Source of the DNA: Dechloromonas sp. TW-R-39-2
GTDB lineage: Bacteria; Pseudomonadota; Gammaproteobacteria; Burkholderiales; Rhodocyclaceae
Reading direction: 5' to 3'
DNA length: 64,000 nucleotides
Assembly (NCBI RefSeq): GCF_016864195.1
Contig: NZ_CP045202.1
Span: forward strand, 1,829,001-1,893,000
Shown one piece after another: positions 46,301 through 56,356 of this stretch. How positions within the stretch are numbered: the first letter of the stretch is position 1; each line of letters starts with the position of its first letter. The position numbers and the translations under genes are program-made. The notes under the pieces are model-generated. The model ran no database searches. It worked only from the letters and a program-made list of their open reading frames with translations, and had not been told where the DNA came from.

Positions 46301-46444
46301 CTGCATCCGGTTGCTGTGGTGATTTTCTCCGGCCTGATCAGCTCGACCCTGCTCGATACCTTCATTACCCCGGCGCTGTTCTGGCTGTTTGGCCGAAAAG
46401 CGGCTGAACGCCTGGCTGCGCAGGAAAGTCGCGAGGCCCTGTAA
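43316..46444 (+). CDS. Heavy-metal RND efflux pump (CzcA/CusA family)
   Basis: The 1042-residue protein has 12 membrane helices and two large periplasmic loops of the RND fold. TM4 reads AIAIGELVDDAVVDVEN, placing it in the heavy-metal (HME) group with the proton-relay acids intact. It exports a metal ion by proton antiport with the adaptor and channel. Which metal is uncertain: the TM4 motif is neither the textbook CusA nor the CzcA version, while the neighbouring DUF411 protein points to copper. Confidence 0.93.
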   Translation: MFQWIVEKSLASRLFVLVAAVVLMLWGGIQATRLPVDVFPDLNKPTVTVMTESGGMAPEEVEQLISFPLETTMSGLSGVSGIRSVSSAGLSFVYISFDWGVDIYRARQMVSERLSALESVLPPGIQPRMGPVSSIMGEIMLVAIPIVGESAGHSVNAKAAREYADWVLRPRLMAISGVSQVIPVGGEVRQFQVQPDTQRMATLGIGLDQIEAAVKGFAANTSGGFLELNGREYLIRHLGRSARLDDLKNLALTARDGQPILLRQVAEVGFSAAIKRGDGGFSDQKGSVPAVLLSIQKQPTADTVDLTKRIETALSDLKGSVPQGMSAPKVIFRQADFIESSIGNLQLKLLMAGCLVAGVLFFFLGNLRTMLISLTAIPLSILIAVLVFKWLGLSINTMTLGGLAIAIGELVDDAVVDVENILRRLREKAARGEPYSVFRTVIDASLEVRTAIVYATLIIALVFVPLFALPGIEGRLFVPLGVAYIVSILASLIVSVVVTPVLSSYLLPALVAQDHGETRLVIRLKAAYRQALEKVLQAPRLPIALAGFAVVLAMLAVPFFPTTFLPPFNEGSITLGLRLNPGATLSESIRIATTAEAALRSLPEIEHLGRRTGRAELDEHAEGVHVTELEIRLKSGGRPKEAIYADIRQRLKDLPASLSLGQPIAHRIDHMLSGVRAQMAIKLFGEDLDTLRAQAGLLRERLAKIDGMADLEIEKQVLAPQIKVRVDFDAAARYGISTAQLTRTLQTLVDGEKVTQIVEGNRRIDLVVRLPESARSLEGLKNLLVETPGGRIPLSKLASIEDADGPNQITRDEGRRRIVISANAQGRALSDVVADLRAAVADFPLPEGYFITLGGQFQAQEEAAKLISLLAIGSTVLIFMVLFSRYQSALLAGLIMANVPLALVGSVLGLWLSGQPLSVAALIGFITLAGIATRNGILKISHYLNLMRFEGEVFGVPMIVRGSLERLTPVLMTALVAAFALAPLLFEAEQPGTEILHPVAVVIFSGLISSTLLDTFITPALFWLFGRKAAERLAAQESREAL

Positions 46445-46497
46445 TGGCCGTTTTTGTACTCACATCGTCTGCTAAATATCTTTTTCAGGAGATCAAA

Positions 46498-46881
46498 ATG
46501 AACTTCAAAACTCTGTTGACCGCAGCATCCATCGTTTTTTCCTTTTCGCTCGGTGCTTCACAGGCGCTGGCCCATGCCGAACACGGCCAGCCGCAACATG
46601 GCGGTATCCACGCCGAGGCCGGCGAAGCACAATTCGAGATCGTCGCCCGGGATGGCAAATTGACGGTCTACGTCACCAGCCATGGCGCGCCGGTTGATAC
46701 GGTTGGGGCGAGTGGCAGGCTGACGGTGCTGGCCGGTACGGTGAAAAGCGACATTGCGCTTGCGCCGGCTGGCAGCAATCTATTGCAGGGGGTTGGGCCG
46801 GTTGCCAGCGGTGCCAAGCTGCTGATCAATGTGCAACTGCCGGGCAAGAAGGCCCTGCAGGCGCGGGCCGTGATGCAATAA
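46498..46881 (+). CDS. Exported His-rich accessory protein
   Basis: The 127-residue protein has a signal peptide (cleavage near ALAHAEHG) and a mature N-terminus HAEHGQPQHGGIH that resembles a metal-binding motif. The rest is beta-rich. AGGAG precedes the ATG. It follows the pump and precedes the DUF411 gene, so it is likely a periplasmic metal-binding helper. A longer in-frame start overlapping the pump gene has no ribosome site. Confidence 0.7.
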   Translation: MNFKTLLTAASIVFSFSLGASQALAHAEHGQPQHGGIHAEAGEAQFEIVARDGKLTVYVTSHGAPVDTVGASGRLTVLAGTVKSDIALAPAGSNLLQGVGPVASGAKLLINVQLPGKKALQARAVMQ

Positions 46882-46896
46882 GCCAGGGAGAGATCA

Positions 46897-47379
46897 ATGG
46901 ATTCATTGAATTTGACTCGTCGCAGCGTGCTGCTCGGCCTGGCCGCGCTCGCACTGGCACCGGCTGTTACTTGGGCCAAACCTTTGCCGCAAGTGGTCGA
47001 TGTCTGGAAAGACCCGAATTGCGGCTGTTGTACCGATTGGGTGGCGCATCTCAAGGAAAACGGTTTTCAGGTTCGCCTGTTCGATAGCGGTAACGAAGCC
47101 GCTCGCCGCCGTCTCGGCATGCCGGCGCAACTTGGCTCATGCCACACGGCGCTGGTGGCCGGCTATGTGCTTGAAGGACACGTGCCGGCCCGTGAAATCC
47201 GTCGCTTGCTGAGCGAAAAACCGGCGGTGCTCGGACTTGCCGTGCCGGGCATGCCGGTCGGTTCGCCTGGGATGGATGGCCCGGCTTACCGGGGGCGGCG
47301 CGATGCTTACTCGGTGCTGCTGGTCGAGCGCGATGGCAAGACGCGGGTTTTTGAGTCTTATCAGCAATCCGGGTCATAA
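46897..47379 (+). CDS. DUF411 copper-binding-type protein (CopG-like)
   Basis: The 160-residue protein has a twin-arginine-like signal (TRRSVLLGLA), then DPNCGCCTDWV (Cys42, 44, 45) and SCHTA (Cys82, His83). These are the metal-site residues of the DUF411/CopG family, periplasmic proteins that bind copper. It is the last clear member of the efflux operon and the best hint of its substrate. The Tat versus Sec route is not certain. Confidence 0.85.
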   Translation: MDSLNLTRRSVLLGLAALALAPAVTWAKPLPQVVDVWKDPNCGCCTDWVAHLKENGFQVRLFDSGNEAARRRLGMPAQLGSCHTALVAGYVLEGHVPAREIRRLLSEKPAVLGLAVPGMPVGSPGMDGPAYRGRRDAYSVLLVERDGKTRVFESYQQSGS

Positions 47380-47386
47380 TCGCCGG

Positions 47387-47755
47387 ATGATTCTGAAGAA
47401 AACCGAACACCTGCCGTCGAACGACAAAGGGACTCGTGTCGCCCTGATTTACGCCCTGGTTGCCGAGCGTCTATCGGCATTTTATGAACACGGGCAGTGG
47501 CTGACCGTCGGGCAGGGCGCTACGCTCTGCGCCGACTGGCTGTCGCGTTCGAAGCGCTCCTTGCCGATGGATGAACGTAAGCGGCTTTCCGAACTCTCCG
47601 ACCAGTTGGCACGTCAGGTCGAAGCCAGCCTGTCACGCGAGGCCGGGCTGTTTACGGCGCATGAAATGATGGAGTCGCTCGATCACAACTACCATTCGGA
47701 AATCGGCCTGTCGATCATGGATGAGTGCGAGCGACTGCACGATTCCTTGATCTGA
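47387..47755 (+). CDS. Unknown small cytosolic helical protein
   Basis: The 122-residue protein starts at ATG 47387, seven bases after the DUF411 stop. It has no signal peptide or membrane helix, is largely helical and acidic toward the C-terminus. I recognise no motif. Its co-directional spacing suggests co-transcription with the metal operon, but the content gives no support for a metal role. Confidence 0.6.
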   Translation: MILKKTEHLPSNDKGTRVALIYALVAERLSAFYEHGQWLTVGQGATLCADWLSRSKRSLPMDERKRLSELSDQLARQVEASLSREAGLFTAHEMMESLDHNYHSEIGLSIMDECERLHDSLI

Positions 47756-47787
47756 ATTGCAGTCGGCGGCAGTGGCTTCGGCTAGGC

Positions 47788-47812
47788 TGGGCGTTATTCG
47801 CCCATCCTTTTT
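47788..47812 (+). terminator. Probable terminator of the metal efflux operon
   Basis: TGGGCG-TTATT-CGCCCA is followed within a few bases by five T. The stem is short but well placed between the small unknown gene and the next gene. Confidence 0.45.
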
Positions 47813-47822
47813 GTGAGTTCCC

Positions 47823-48554
47823 ATGCTGCTTCGCCCATTTTCGTTTGCCTCCCTGCAACGCGCCCTGGCTGAAGGCTGGCGCATGGCCAATGCGACGCGT
47901 GGCGTCAGTATCGGCTACTCCCTGATTTTTGTACTTGCCGGCGGGGTGATCATCGGCGGGCTGCTGCGCCAGGGCTGGACGCCGTTCATCATTGCGGCGG
48001 CCGGTGCCTTCATGCTGATTGGGCCGGCGATTCTGGCCGGATTCTTTGGGATTGCCCAGGCGCATGAGTCGGGCGAAAAAACAGGCATCACCAGCATATT
48101 CCACGGTTTTTCACGGGCGTCAGGTGCCTTGTGGGCGCTGGCGCTGGTTTGCGGCCTGTTGTTCATGATCTTCGTCACCGACGCGGCAATTCTCTACGCT
48201 TACATGCTGGGTGACGTGCCGGTCTGGCTTGGCGACCTGCAGCCGGCAGCCGATGGTGTGGCACGATTTGTTCGCTGGTCGGCCGTTTCGGGGGCCGTCG
48301 TGGCCTTCCTGCTGTTTTGTGTCTCGGTCTTTGCCGTACCCCTGCTTTGCGAACAGCGGGCGGGTCTGGTCGAAGCCGTGGTCAGCAGCGTGAAAGGGGT
48401 TTTCAGCAATTTCATTCCCGCCATTTCGTGGGCTGTTTTGTTGTCGACCGCAGTGATCGGGAGTGTTTTCCTCCTGCCGCTACTGCCGCTGACCTTGCCC
48501 TGGATGGCTTATGCCAGCCGCGCCTTGTATCGCGAAGTGTTGCCGCTCGCTTGA
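47823..48554 (+). CDS. DUF2189/BPSS1780-like integral membrane protein
   Basis: The 243-residue protein has about six membrane helices arranged in pairs and the N-terminal signature RPFSFASLQRALAEGW typical of the family. Members are widespread in betaproteobacteria and have no known activity. It lies alone between the metal operon and prfC, in the same direction. Confidence 0.8.
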   Translation: MLLRPFSFASLQRALAEGWRMANATRGVSIGYSLIFVLAGGVIIGGLLRQGWTPFIIAAAGAFMLIGPAILAGFFGIAQAHESGEKTGITSIFHGFSRASGALWALALVCGLLFMIFVTDAAILYAYMLGDVPVWLGDLQPAADGVARFVRWSAVSGAVVAFLLFCVSVFAVPLLCEQRAGLVEAVVSSVKGVFSNFIPAISWAVLLSTAVIGSVFLLPLLPLTLPWMAYASRALYREVLPLA

Positions 48555-48582
48555 GTTCGGCGTGTTGCATTGCGGCAAAAGG

Positions 48583-48588
48583 TATAAT
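48583..48588 (+). promoter_or_regulatory. -10 element of the prfC promoter
   Basis: A perfect TATAAT lies 35 bases before the preferred GTG start. No good -35 is visible at 16-18 bases, so the site may need an activator or be an extended -10 variant. Confidence 0.5.
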
Positions 48589-48617
48589 CGCGGTCTTTCC
48601 GCTTTTTGAAGCTTGCC

Positions 48618-50192
<1,575 letters not shown>

Positions 50193-50194
50193 TC

Positions 50195-50656
50195 ATGACC
50201 GTCCGGGTACAGGAAGCCGATTTTGACCTTGGCGCGGAGTTGACCGCGCTAAGGGCCGGTGATGCCCGGGTGGGTGCCTTGGCCAGTTTTCTCGGTCTGG
50301 TGCGCGATATCAACGACGGTGCCAGCGTCTCCGAAATGACGCTGGAGCATTATCCCGGCATGACCGAGAAGGCGCTCGAAGCCATCGTCGTTGAAGCCAA
50401 GGGCCGCTGGGATATCTACGATGCGCTGGTTATCCATCGCGTCGGGCCGCTCAAGCCTTGCGACCAGATCGTGCTGGTTGCCGTGACCAGCGCGCATCGT
50501 GGCGAAGCTTTTGCCGCCTGTGAGTTCATCATGGATTACCTGAAAACACGGGCGCCGTTCTGGAAGCGCGAAGCAACGCCGGAAGGCGCCCGCTGGGTCG
50601 ATGCCCGCGACAAGGATGATTCTGCCGCGGCACGCTGGGTAACGAAACAGGGTTAA
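50195..50656 (+). CDS. moaE: Molybdopterin synthase catalytic subunit MoaE
   Basis: The 153-residue protein has the MoaE signatures GALASFLGLVRD, LEHYPGM, the helix around IHRVGPL and the C-terminal KTRAPFWKRE with the active-site lysines. It builds molybdopterin from precursor Z with thiocarboxylated MoaD. MoaD and other moa genes are not in the window. It is coupled to prfC by a two-base gap. Confidence 0.95.
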   Translation: MTVRVQEADFDLGAELTALRAGDARVGALASFLGLVRDINDGASVSEMTLEHYPGMTEKALEAIVVEAKGRWDIYDALVIHRVGPLKPCDQIVLVAVTSAHRGEAFAACEFIMDYLKTRAPFWKREATPEGARWVDARDKDDSAAARWVTKQG

Positions 50657-50669
50657 TGAATCGCCCATG

Positions 50670-50697
50670 AAAAAGGAGGCCGAGGCCTCCTTTTTTT
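50670..50697. terminator. Bidirectional terminator between moaE and the chemoreceptor gene
   Basis: AAAAAGGAGGC-CGAG-GCCTCCTTTTTTT has A- and T-runs on both sides of a 6-bp or longer stem and lies between converging genes. Confidence 0.85.
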
Positions 50698-50715
50698 GTT
50701 TCGGTTGCTTGATGA

Positions 50716-52350
50716 TCAGGTCTTGAACTGCGCGACCGCCTTGTGCAACGAAGCGGAAAGCGCATGCAGCTGGCGAGCCGCTGCAGTCGTGTGCTCAACG
50801 GCAATCGCACTTTCTTCCGACATCTGGGCGATGGTTTCGAGCTGATGGGCAATCTGGTTGCCGGCCTGGCTCTGCTCGCGAATCGAGTCGGAAATGCCGT
50901 TGACCACCTGTGTGACACGCTGGGCGCCATCGCGGATGCGATTGATCGAATCGCCTGCCTGATTGGCCAGTTCGACGCCGTTGCTGACCTGAGTCACCCC
51001 GGCTTGCATGCTGTTGACCGCGCTGCGCGTGCCGTTCTGGATTTTGCCGACCATGCCGCCGATTTCGGTAGTGGACAAGCTGGTCCGTTCGGCCAGCTTG
51101 CGCACCTCGTCGGCCACCACGGCAAAGCCACGACCTTGTTCACCCGCCCGCGCAGCTTCGATGGCGGCATTCAGGGCGAGGAGGTTGGTCTGGTCGGCGA
51201 TTTCCTTGATCGTATTGACGATCGAGGTGATCTGGTCGGATTGACGGCCGAGATCTTCGACGATTGCGGAGGACGACTGGACGGCATCCGAAATCTTGCG
51301 CATTTCATTGGCCGCGTTATGAATGACGGCCGCGCCTTCCTGGGAAATATTGCCAGCGTCGATTGAAATCCCGTGTGCTTCATCGGCATTTTCCTTGACC
51401 TGATCGATGCTCACCGCCATCTCTTCAACTGCGGCTGCCATCGAGGAGGCCGCATCGCTTTGCTGGCGCGCACGATCAGCCACTTCTTCCGAAGCGTGCA
51501 TCAATTCATCAGCCGAGGTGGCAACCTGTTCGGCATTGCCGATGATGGTCGAGATCATGTCGCGCAGGGTGTGCTGCATGGTTCGGATGTTGGCCAGCAG
51601 ACTGTCGTTGTCGCCTGCGGCGCAATCGACCGTGGTGGTCAGGTCGCCGGCGGCAATGCGCTTGGTGACGGCCGAGGCAAGCGAAGGATCGCCGCCCAGC
51701 GTCCGGATGATGTTGCGTGACAGCAGAAGCAGCGAAATGGCCACAAAACCACCGATGCCCAACCCCCAGATCATGAGCTTGATTGCGTCGGCACGGAACT
51801 TGGCATCAACGTCATCAATGTAGATGCCTGAGCCGATGACCCAGTTCCATGGGGTGAACCCTTGAACGTAGGACAGTTTCGGCACGCCTTCGTCTGAGCC
51901 GGGCTTGGGCCAGAGGTAGTCGACAAACCCTGCCCCCTGTGCATTGACGACTTTGTTGAACTCGACAAAGAAAAATTTGCCGTTCTTGTCTTTCAGCTGG
52001 TCGAGTGGCTTGCCTTCAAGATCCGGCTTGATCGGGTGCATCACCATCAGGTTGTTGAGGTTGTGAATCCAGAAGTATTCAACCTTGTCATAGCGCATGG
52101 CGCGGATGGCGGCCATCGCGGCTTTTTGCGCGTCCTCCGTCGAGAGGCGTCCGGCACGGGCTTCGCCTTCGTAAAAGGCAATGGTCGCATGGGCAACCTC
52201 GACCAGATTTCTGACCTTGTCCTGGCGGTCTTCGAGCAACTGATGCCGTTCGTTTGAAAGCAGGACAGCGAACAAGAAAACAAGTGCCGCAATCGTTGCG
52301 ATCGTCATGGCCAGCAGCTTGCTGCGCAGCGTCATTCCATTTGTGGACAT
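50716..52350 (-). CDS. Methyl-accepting chemotaxis protein with single-Cache sensor
   Basis: The 544-residue receptor has membrane helices near residues 13-30 and 190-210 that enclose a periplasmic single-Cache domain (residues 32-185, with [18 protein letters not shown]). HAMP and the cytoplasmic signalling hairpin with [15 protein letters not shown] follow. This Cache type usually binds short carboxylic acids. There is no obvious C-terminal CheR pentapeptide. GGGGG precedes the ATG as ribosome site. It is divergent from clpB. Confidence 0.93.
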   Translation of the reverse strand: MSTNGMTLRSKLLAMTIATIAALVFLFAVLLSNERHQLLEDRQDKVRNLVEVAHATIAFYEGEARAGRLSTEDAQKAAMAAIRAMRYDKVEYFWIHNLNNLMVMHPIKPDLEGKPLDQLKDKNGKFFFVEFNKVVNAQGAGFVDYLWPKPGSDEGVPKLSYVQGFTPWNWVIGSGIYIDDVDAKFRADAIKLMIWGLGIGGFVAISLLLLSRNIIRTLGGDPSLASAVTKRIAAGDLTTTVDCAAGDNDSLLANIRTMQHTLRDMISTIIGNAEQVATSADELMHASEEVADRARQQSDAASSMAAAVEEMAVSIDQVKENADEAHGISIDAGNISQEGAAVIHNAANEMRKISDAVQSSSAIVEDLGRQSDQITSIVNTIKEIADQTNLLALNAAIEAARAGEQGRGFAVVADEVRKLAERTSLSTTEIGGMVGKIQNGTRSAVNSMQAGVTQVSNGVELANQAGDSINRIRDGAQRVTQVVNGISDSIREQSQAGNQIAHQLETIAQMSEESAIAVEHTTAAARQLHALSASLHKAVAQFKT

Positions 52351-52446
52351 GGTGCATCCCCCTTGTTATTTTTGTATGCCGAAAGTAATAGCCCAATCTA
52401 GTATAGATTATTTAAAGTTTCACCGACATGAATCAATTCCAGCCGG

Positions 52447-52473
52447 TTGAAAACAAATCGTCCAGCCCCATAT
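52447..52473 (+). promoter_or_regulatory. Sigma-32 heat-shock promoter of clpB
   Basis: TTGAAA (52447-52452) and CCCCATAT (52466-52473) are separated by 13 bases, a near-perfect match to the RpoH consensus CTTGAAA-N13-CCCCATNT. Transcription would begin about 30 bases before the ClpB ATG at 52511. Confidence 0.88.
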
Positions 52474-52510
52474 GGGATTTATCAGACGATTCATGTCCGG
52501 AGGACGAAAA

Positions 52511-55102
52511 ATGCGACTCGACAAGTTTACGACCAAATTCCAGCAGGCTTTAGGTGATGCCCAGAGTCTGGCGCTGGGCGGTGATCAGCAGTTTATAGAA
52601 CCCCAGCATCTTTTGCTTGCGCTCCTGAGCCAGGAGGATGGTGCGACCAGTTCGCTGTTGTCGCGTGCCGGGGTCAATGTACCTGGCTTGCGTAACGACC
52701 TAGAGCGTTCCCTGAAGAATTTGCCGCAGGTATCCGGTCATGGCGGCGATGTTTCGCTGGGGCGCGACCTGACCAATCTGCTCAACCTGACCGACCGGGA
52801 AGCGCAGAAGCGTGGCGATGAATTCATTGCCAGCGAAATGTTCCTGCTCGTGCTGGCTGATGACAAGAATGAAACCGGTCGACTGGCCAAGCAGCACGGC
52901 TTGAGCCGCAAAGCCATCGAAGCCGCAATCATGGCGGTGCGCGGCGGGCAGGGCGTCGACTCGCAGGATGCCGAAGGACAGCGCGAGTCACTCAAGAAAT
53001 ATTGCATCGATCTGACTGAACGTGCTGCCCAGGGCAAACTTGATCCGGTGATTGGCCGTGATGATGAAATCCGTCGTGCGATCCAGATTTTGCAGCGCCG
53101 GACCAAAAACAATCCGGTATTGATCGGCGAACCGGGGGTCGGCAAGACAGCGATTGTCGAAGGCCTGGCCCAACGCATCATCAATGATGAAGTGCCGGAA
53201 ACCCTGAAAGGCAAGAAGGTGCTGGTCCTCGACATGGCTGGCCTGCTGGCTGGTGCCAAGTATCGTGGCGAATTCGAGGAGCGTCTGAAGGCCGTGCTCA
53301 AGGAGGTTTCGCAGGAAGCCGGGCGGATCATCCTGTTCATTGATGAAATTCATACCATGGTTGGCGCCGGCAAGGCCGAGGGCGCGATCGATGCCGGCAA
53401 CATGCTCAAACCGGCCCTGGCCCGTGGCGAGCTGCATTGCATCGGTGCGACGACGCTGAACGAATATCGCAAGTACATCGAGAAAGATGCGGCGCTTGAG
53501 CGTCGTTTCCAGAAAGTGCTGGTCGATGAGCCAAGTGTTGAATCGACCATCGCCATCCTGCGCGGCCTGCAGGAAAAGTACGAATTGCACCACGGTGTCG
53601 ATATCACCGACCCGGCCATTGTCGCGGCGGCTGAACTCAGCCATCGCTACATCACCGATCGTTTTCTGCCGGACAAGGCGATCGACCTGATCGATGAAGC
53701 AGCGGCCCGGATCAAGATGGAAATCGACTCCAAGCCGGAGGTGATGGACCGCCTTGAACGCCGGATGATCCAGCTCAAGATCGAGCGTGAAGCCGTCAAG
53801 CGCGAGAAGGATGATGCTTCGAAGAAACGCCTTGGCCTGATCGAGGACGAATTGGTCAAGCTGCAGAAGGAATATTCCGACCTGGAGGAAATCTGGAAGG
53901 CCGAAAAATCGGCTGTGCTCGGTTCGGCGCATATCAAGGAAGAGATCGATCACTTGAAGGCTGATATTTCCCGACTGCAGCGCGAGGGGCGTCTGGGTGA
54001 GGTTGCCGAATTGCAATACGGCAAGCTGCCGCAACTTGAAGCCCAGTTGAAGGCTGCCGAGAAATCCGGTGAAGGTGAAGGGCGCAAGAATAAATTGTTG
54101 CGTACCCAGGTCGGCGCTGAGGAAATTGCCGAAGTGGTCAGTCGTGCAACCGGCATCCCGGTCAGCAAGATGATGCAGGGTGAGCGCGAAAAGTTGCTCA
54201 AGATGGAAGATCGTTTGCATAACCGGGTGGTCGGCCAGGATGAGGCTGTGCGTCTGGTTGCCGATGCTATTCGCCGGTCGCGGGCCGGTTTGTCCGACCC
54301 GAACCGGCCTTACGGTTCCTTCCTCTTTCTTGGCCCGACGGGCGTCGGCAAGACCGAGCTGTGCAAGGCGCTGGCCGAGTTCATGTTCGATGCCGAGGAT
54401 CACCTGATCCGCATCGACATGAGCGAGTTCATGGAAAAGCATTCAGTGGCCCGCCTGATCGGTGCGCCGCCAGGATACGTCGGCTACGAAGAGGGCGGTT
54501 ACCTGACCGAAGCAGTGCGCCGCAAGCCGTACAGCGTGATCCTGCTCGATGAAGTCGAGAAGGCGCACCCGGACGTCTTCAACGTGCTGCTGCAGGTGCT
54601 TGACGATGGCCGGATGACGGATGGACAAGGTCGCACGGTCGACTTCAAGAATACGGTCATTGTCATGACGTCGAATCTGGGTAGCCAGATGATCCAACAG
54701 ATGTCGGGTGACGATTACGGCGTGATCAAGATGGCGGTGATGGCCGAGGTGAAAACTTATTTCCGGCCGGAATTCGTCAACCGGATCGACGAAGTCGTGG
54801 TCTTCCACAGTCTGGCCGAAAAACACATTGCCGGGATTGCCAGAATCCAGCTCGCTTATCTCGAAAAGCGGCTGGCTCAGCTTGAAATGGGGATTGTTGT
54901 TGAGGATAGTGCTCTGGCCGAGCTGGCTCAGGCCGGGTTTGATCCAGTGTTCGGGGCCAGGCCGCTCAAGCGGGCTATCCAGCAGCAGATCGAAAATCCG
55001 CTGGCCCGCGCCATTCTGGAAGGCAAGTTTGCCGCCAAGGACACGATCCGTGTCAGTTGCGATCCGGCAACCGGCGGTATCATGCGCTTTAGCAAGAACT
55101 GA
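52511..55102 (+). CDS. clpB: ATP-dependent disaggregase ClpB (Hsp100)
   Basis: The 863-residue protein has the Clp N-domain, first AAA+ module (Walker [10 protein letters not shown]), coiled-coil M-domain (about 400-520) and second AAA+ module (GPTGVGKTE). Length is nearly that of E. coli ClpB (857). It rescues aggregated proteins with DnaK. ATG 52511 has GGAGG nine bases upstream; earlier in-frame ATGs lie within or just after the promoter. A heat-shock promoter directly precedes it. Confidence 0.98.
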   Translation: MRLDKFTTKFQQALGDAQSLALGGDQQFIEPQHLLLALLSQEDGATSSLLSRAGVNVPGLRNDLERSLKNLPQVSGHGGDVSLGRDLTNLLNLTDREAQKRGDEFIASEMFLLVLADDKNETGRLAKQHGLSRKAIEAAIMAVRGGQGVDSQDAEGQRESLKKYCIDLTERAAQGKLDPVIGRDDEIRRAIQILQRRTKNNPVLIGEPGVGKTAIVEGLAQRIINDEVPETLKGKKVLVLDMAGLLAGAKYRGEFEERLKAVLKEVSQEAGRIILFIDEIHTMVGAGKAEGAIDAGNMLKPALARGELHCIGATTLNEYRKYIEKDAALERRFQKVLVDEPSVESTIAILRGLQEKYELHHGVDITDPAIVAAAELSHRYITDRFLPDKAIDLIDEAAARIKMEIDSKPEVMDRLERRMIQLKIEREAVKREKDDASKKRLGLIEDELVKLQKEYSDLEEIWKAEKSAVLGSAHIKEEIDHLKADISRLQREGRLGEVAELQYGKLPQLEAQLKAAEKSGEGEGRKNKLLRTQVGAEEIAEVVSRATGIPVSKMMQGEREKLLKMEDRLHNRVVGQDEAVRLVADAIRRSRAGLSDPNRPYGSFLFLGPTGVGKTELCKALAEFMFDAEDHLIRIDMSEFMEKHSVARLIGAPPGYVGYEEGGYLTEAVRRKPYSVILLDEVEKAHPDVFNVLLQVLDDGRMTDGQGRTVDFKNTVIVMTSNLGSQMIQQMSGDDYGVIKMAVMAEVKTYFRPEFVNRIDEVVVFHSLAEKHIAGIARIQLAYLEKRLAQLEMGIVVEDSALAELAQAGFDPVFGARPLKRAIQQQIENPLARAILEGKFAAKDTIRVSCDPATGGIMRFSKN

Positions 55103-55118
55103 TTCCGGGTTCGGGCAT

Positions 55119-55151
55119 AAAAATGGCGAGGCACGCAGCCTCGCCATTTTT
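55119..55151. terminator. Bidirectional terminator of clpB and the DUF2502-like gene
   Basis: AAATGGCGAGGC-ACGCA-GCCTCGCCATTT with flanking A- and T-runs lies between converging genes. Confidence 0.9.
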
Positions 55152-55167
55152 CATGGTTCCGGGATGA

Positions 55168-55467
55168 TCAGCAATTGCCTTTTTTAGCCTGTCCCGGCGG
55201 GCAGTGGCCGCCGCCCTGATGCGGTACGCCATTGTCGCCGCGCCCGGTATAGTACTTTTCCCCGCGCGGACCGTTATGGCGTTTCCAGTAATCCTGGTCG
55301 CGCCATTCGTAACCATCCCAGTAATGGCCCCGGTCATTACGGCTGCCAAAAGTCACGGTGACGCCGGGGGCCTGGACGCGAACATTGCCGAGATTGACGT
55401 TAACATCCACGGCGTTGGCTAAAAGCGGCGAAGCCGCCACGAGTATTGCGAAGAGCGTTTTTTTCAT
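55168..55467 (-). CDS. Small exported DUF2502-like protein
   Basis: The 99-residue product has a signal peptide (about 1-20, cleavage near ANAVD) and a Trp/Tyr/Gly-rich mature part (YWDGYEWRDQDYW) that resembles the YpeC/DUF2502 family. Two Cys near the C-terminus (CPPGQAKKGNC) may form a disulfide. AAGGA precedes the start. Function is unknown; an envelope or stress role is common for the family. Confidence 0.65.
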   Translation of the reverse strand: MKKTLFAILVAASPLLANAVDVNVNLGNVRVQAPGVTVTFGSRNDRGHYWDGYEWRDQDYWKRHNGPRGEKYYTGRGDNGVPHQGGGHCPPGQAKKGNC

Positions 55468-55573
55468 GGTCATTTCCTTTTCAAAGGCAGTGGTCAACCG
55501 ACTGGTAAGCAAATAACGCGTGATTGTCCGAACGGGCAACAAAGAGATTGTAAAAGAATGTGGAAAGAACCGA

Positions 55574-56356
55574 ATGTTGAATGATCTGAAAGCCTGGCAA
55601 GCGCAGCGCCATGCTGAATTGAGTGCGCCGGACAGCTGGCTGGGGATGATTGGCTTGTTCTGGTTGAGTCCGGGCGCCAATCAAGTCGGTTGTCACGAGG
55701 GCGCGGCGATCCAGCTACCTGATGGCCCGGAGAAGCTCGGCGATGTCATCTGGCAAGGCGATACATTACTTTGGCAGCCGGTGGTTGGCGCGGCGCAGTC
55801 TTTGCGGACCGATTTGGCGGGGCCGCCGAGCGTGATCGATCATCAAAATCTGTCTTTTTTTGTCGTCGACCGCGACGGCCAACTGGCTGTTCGTCTGCGC
55901 GACCGCACCTGGGCGGCAAGCCGGCCATTTGGTGGTCTGGCTTATTTCGACGAAGACCCGGCGTGGCGCATCACGGCTGACTGGCTTGAGCTTTCTCCGC
56001 CGCTCGACATGGCCGTGCCGAATGTCAGCGGTGACCTCCTGCCGGTCACCGTGACGCACAAGGCCGTATTTCTCGTTGCTGGTCAGCCGGTCGAACTATT
56101 GCCGATGTCGGTTGGCGAGCAGGAGGTTTTCTTCGTTTTTCGCGACCGGACGAGCGGCAAGTCGAGCTACGGCGCCGGTCGCTTCCTGAAAACGAAGCCT
56201 GCGGTCGACGGGAAAATCTGCCTCGATTTCAACTATGCCTACAACCCGCCGTGTGCCTTTACGGCATTTGCCACATGCCCCTTGCCGCCGGCCGAGAATT
56301 GGCTGGGCTTTCCAGTGGCCGCCGGGGAACAGAAGCCGGTGGATCGGCATGACTGA
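55574..56356 (+). CDS. DUF1684 family protein
   Basis: The 260-residue protein has the DUF1684 landmarks: WLGMIGLFWLSPG near the start, RPFGGLAYF in the middle and the C-terminal NYAYNPPCAFTAFATCPLPPAENWL. The conserved Asn-Pro-Cys region suggests a small-molecule-binding beta fold, but no activity is established. No signal peptide is evident. Its end overlaps the exporter gene by eight bases. Confidence 0.88.
   Translation: MLNDLKAWQAQRHAELSAPDSWLGMIGLFWLSPGANQVGCHEGAAIQLPDGPEKLGDVIWQGDTLLWQPVVGAAQSLRTDLAGPPSVIDHQNLSFFVVDRDGQLAVRLRDRTWAASRPFGGLAYFDEDPAWRITADWLELSPPLDMAVPNVSGDLLPVTVTHKAVFLVAGQPVELLPMSVGEQEVFFVFRDRTSGKSSYGAGRFLKTKPAVDGKICLDFNYAYNPPCAFTAFATCPLPPAENWLGFPVAAGEQKPVDRHD

Noticed and set aside
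52404..52440. TAAAGTTT between the chemoreceptor gene and clpB as a sigma-28 promoter
   Set aside because: No GCCGATAA-like -10 at the right spacing on the plus strand, and on the minus strand the match is weak.
52988..54442. Minus-strand open frame of nearly 490 codons inside clpB
   Set aside because: Antisense shadow of a conserved gene; no family resemblance.
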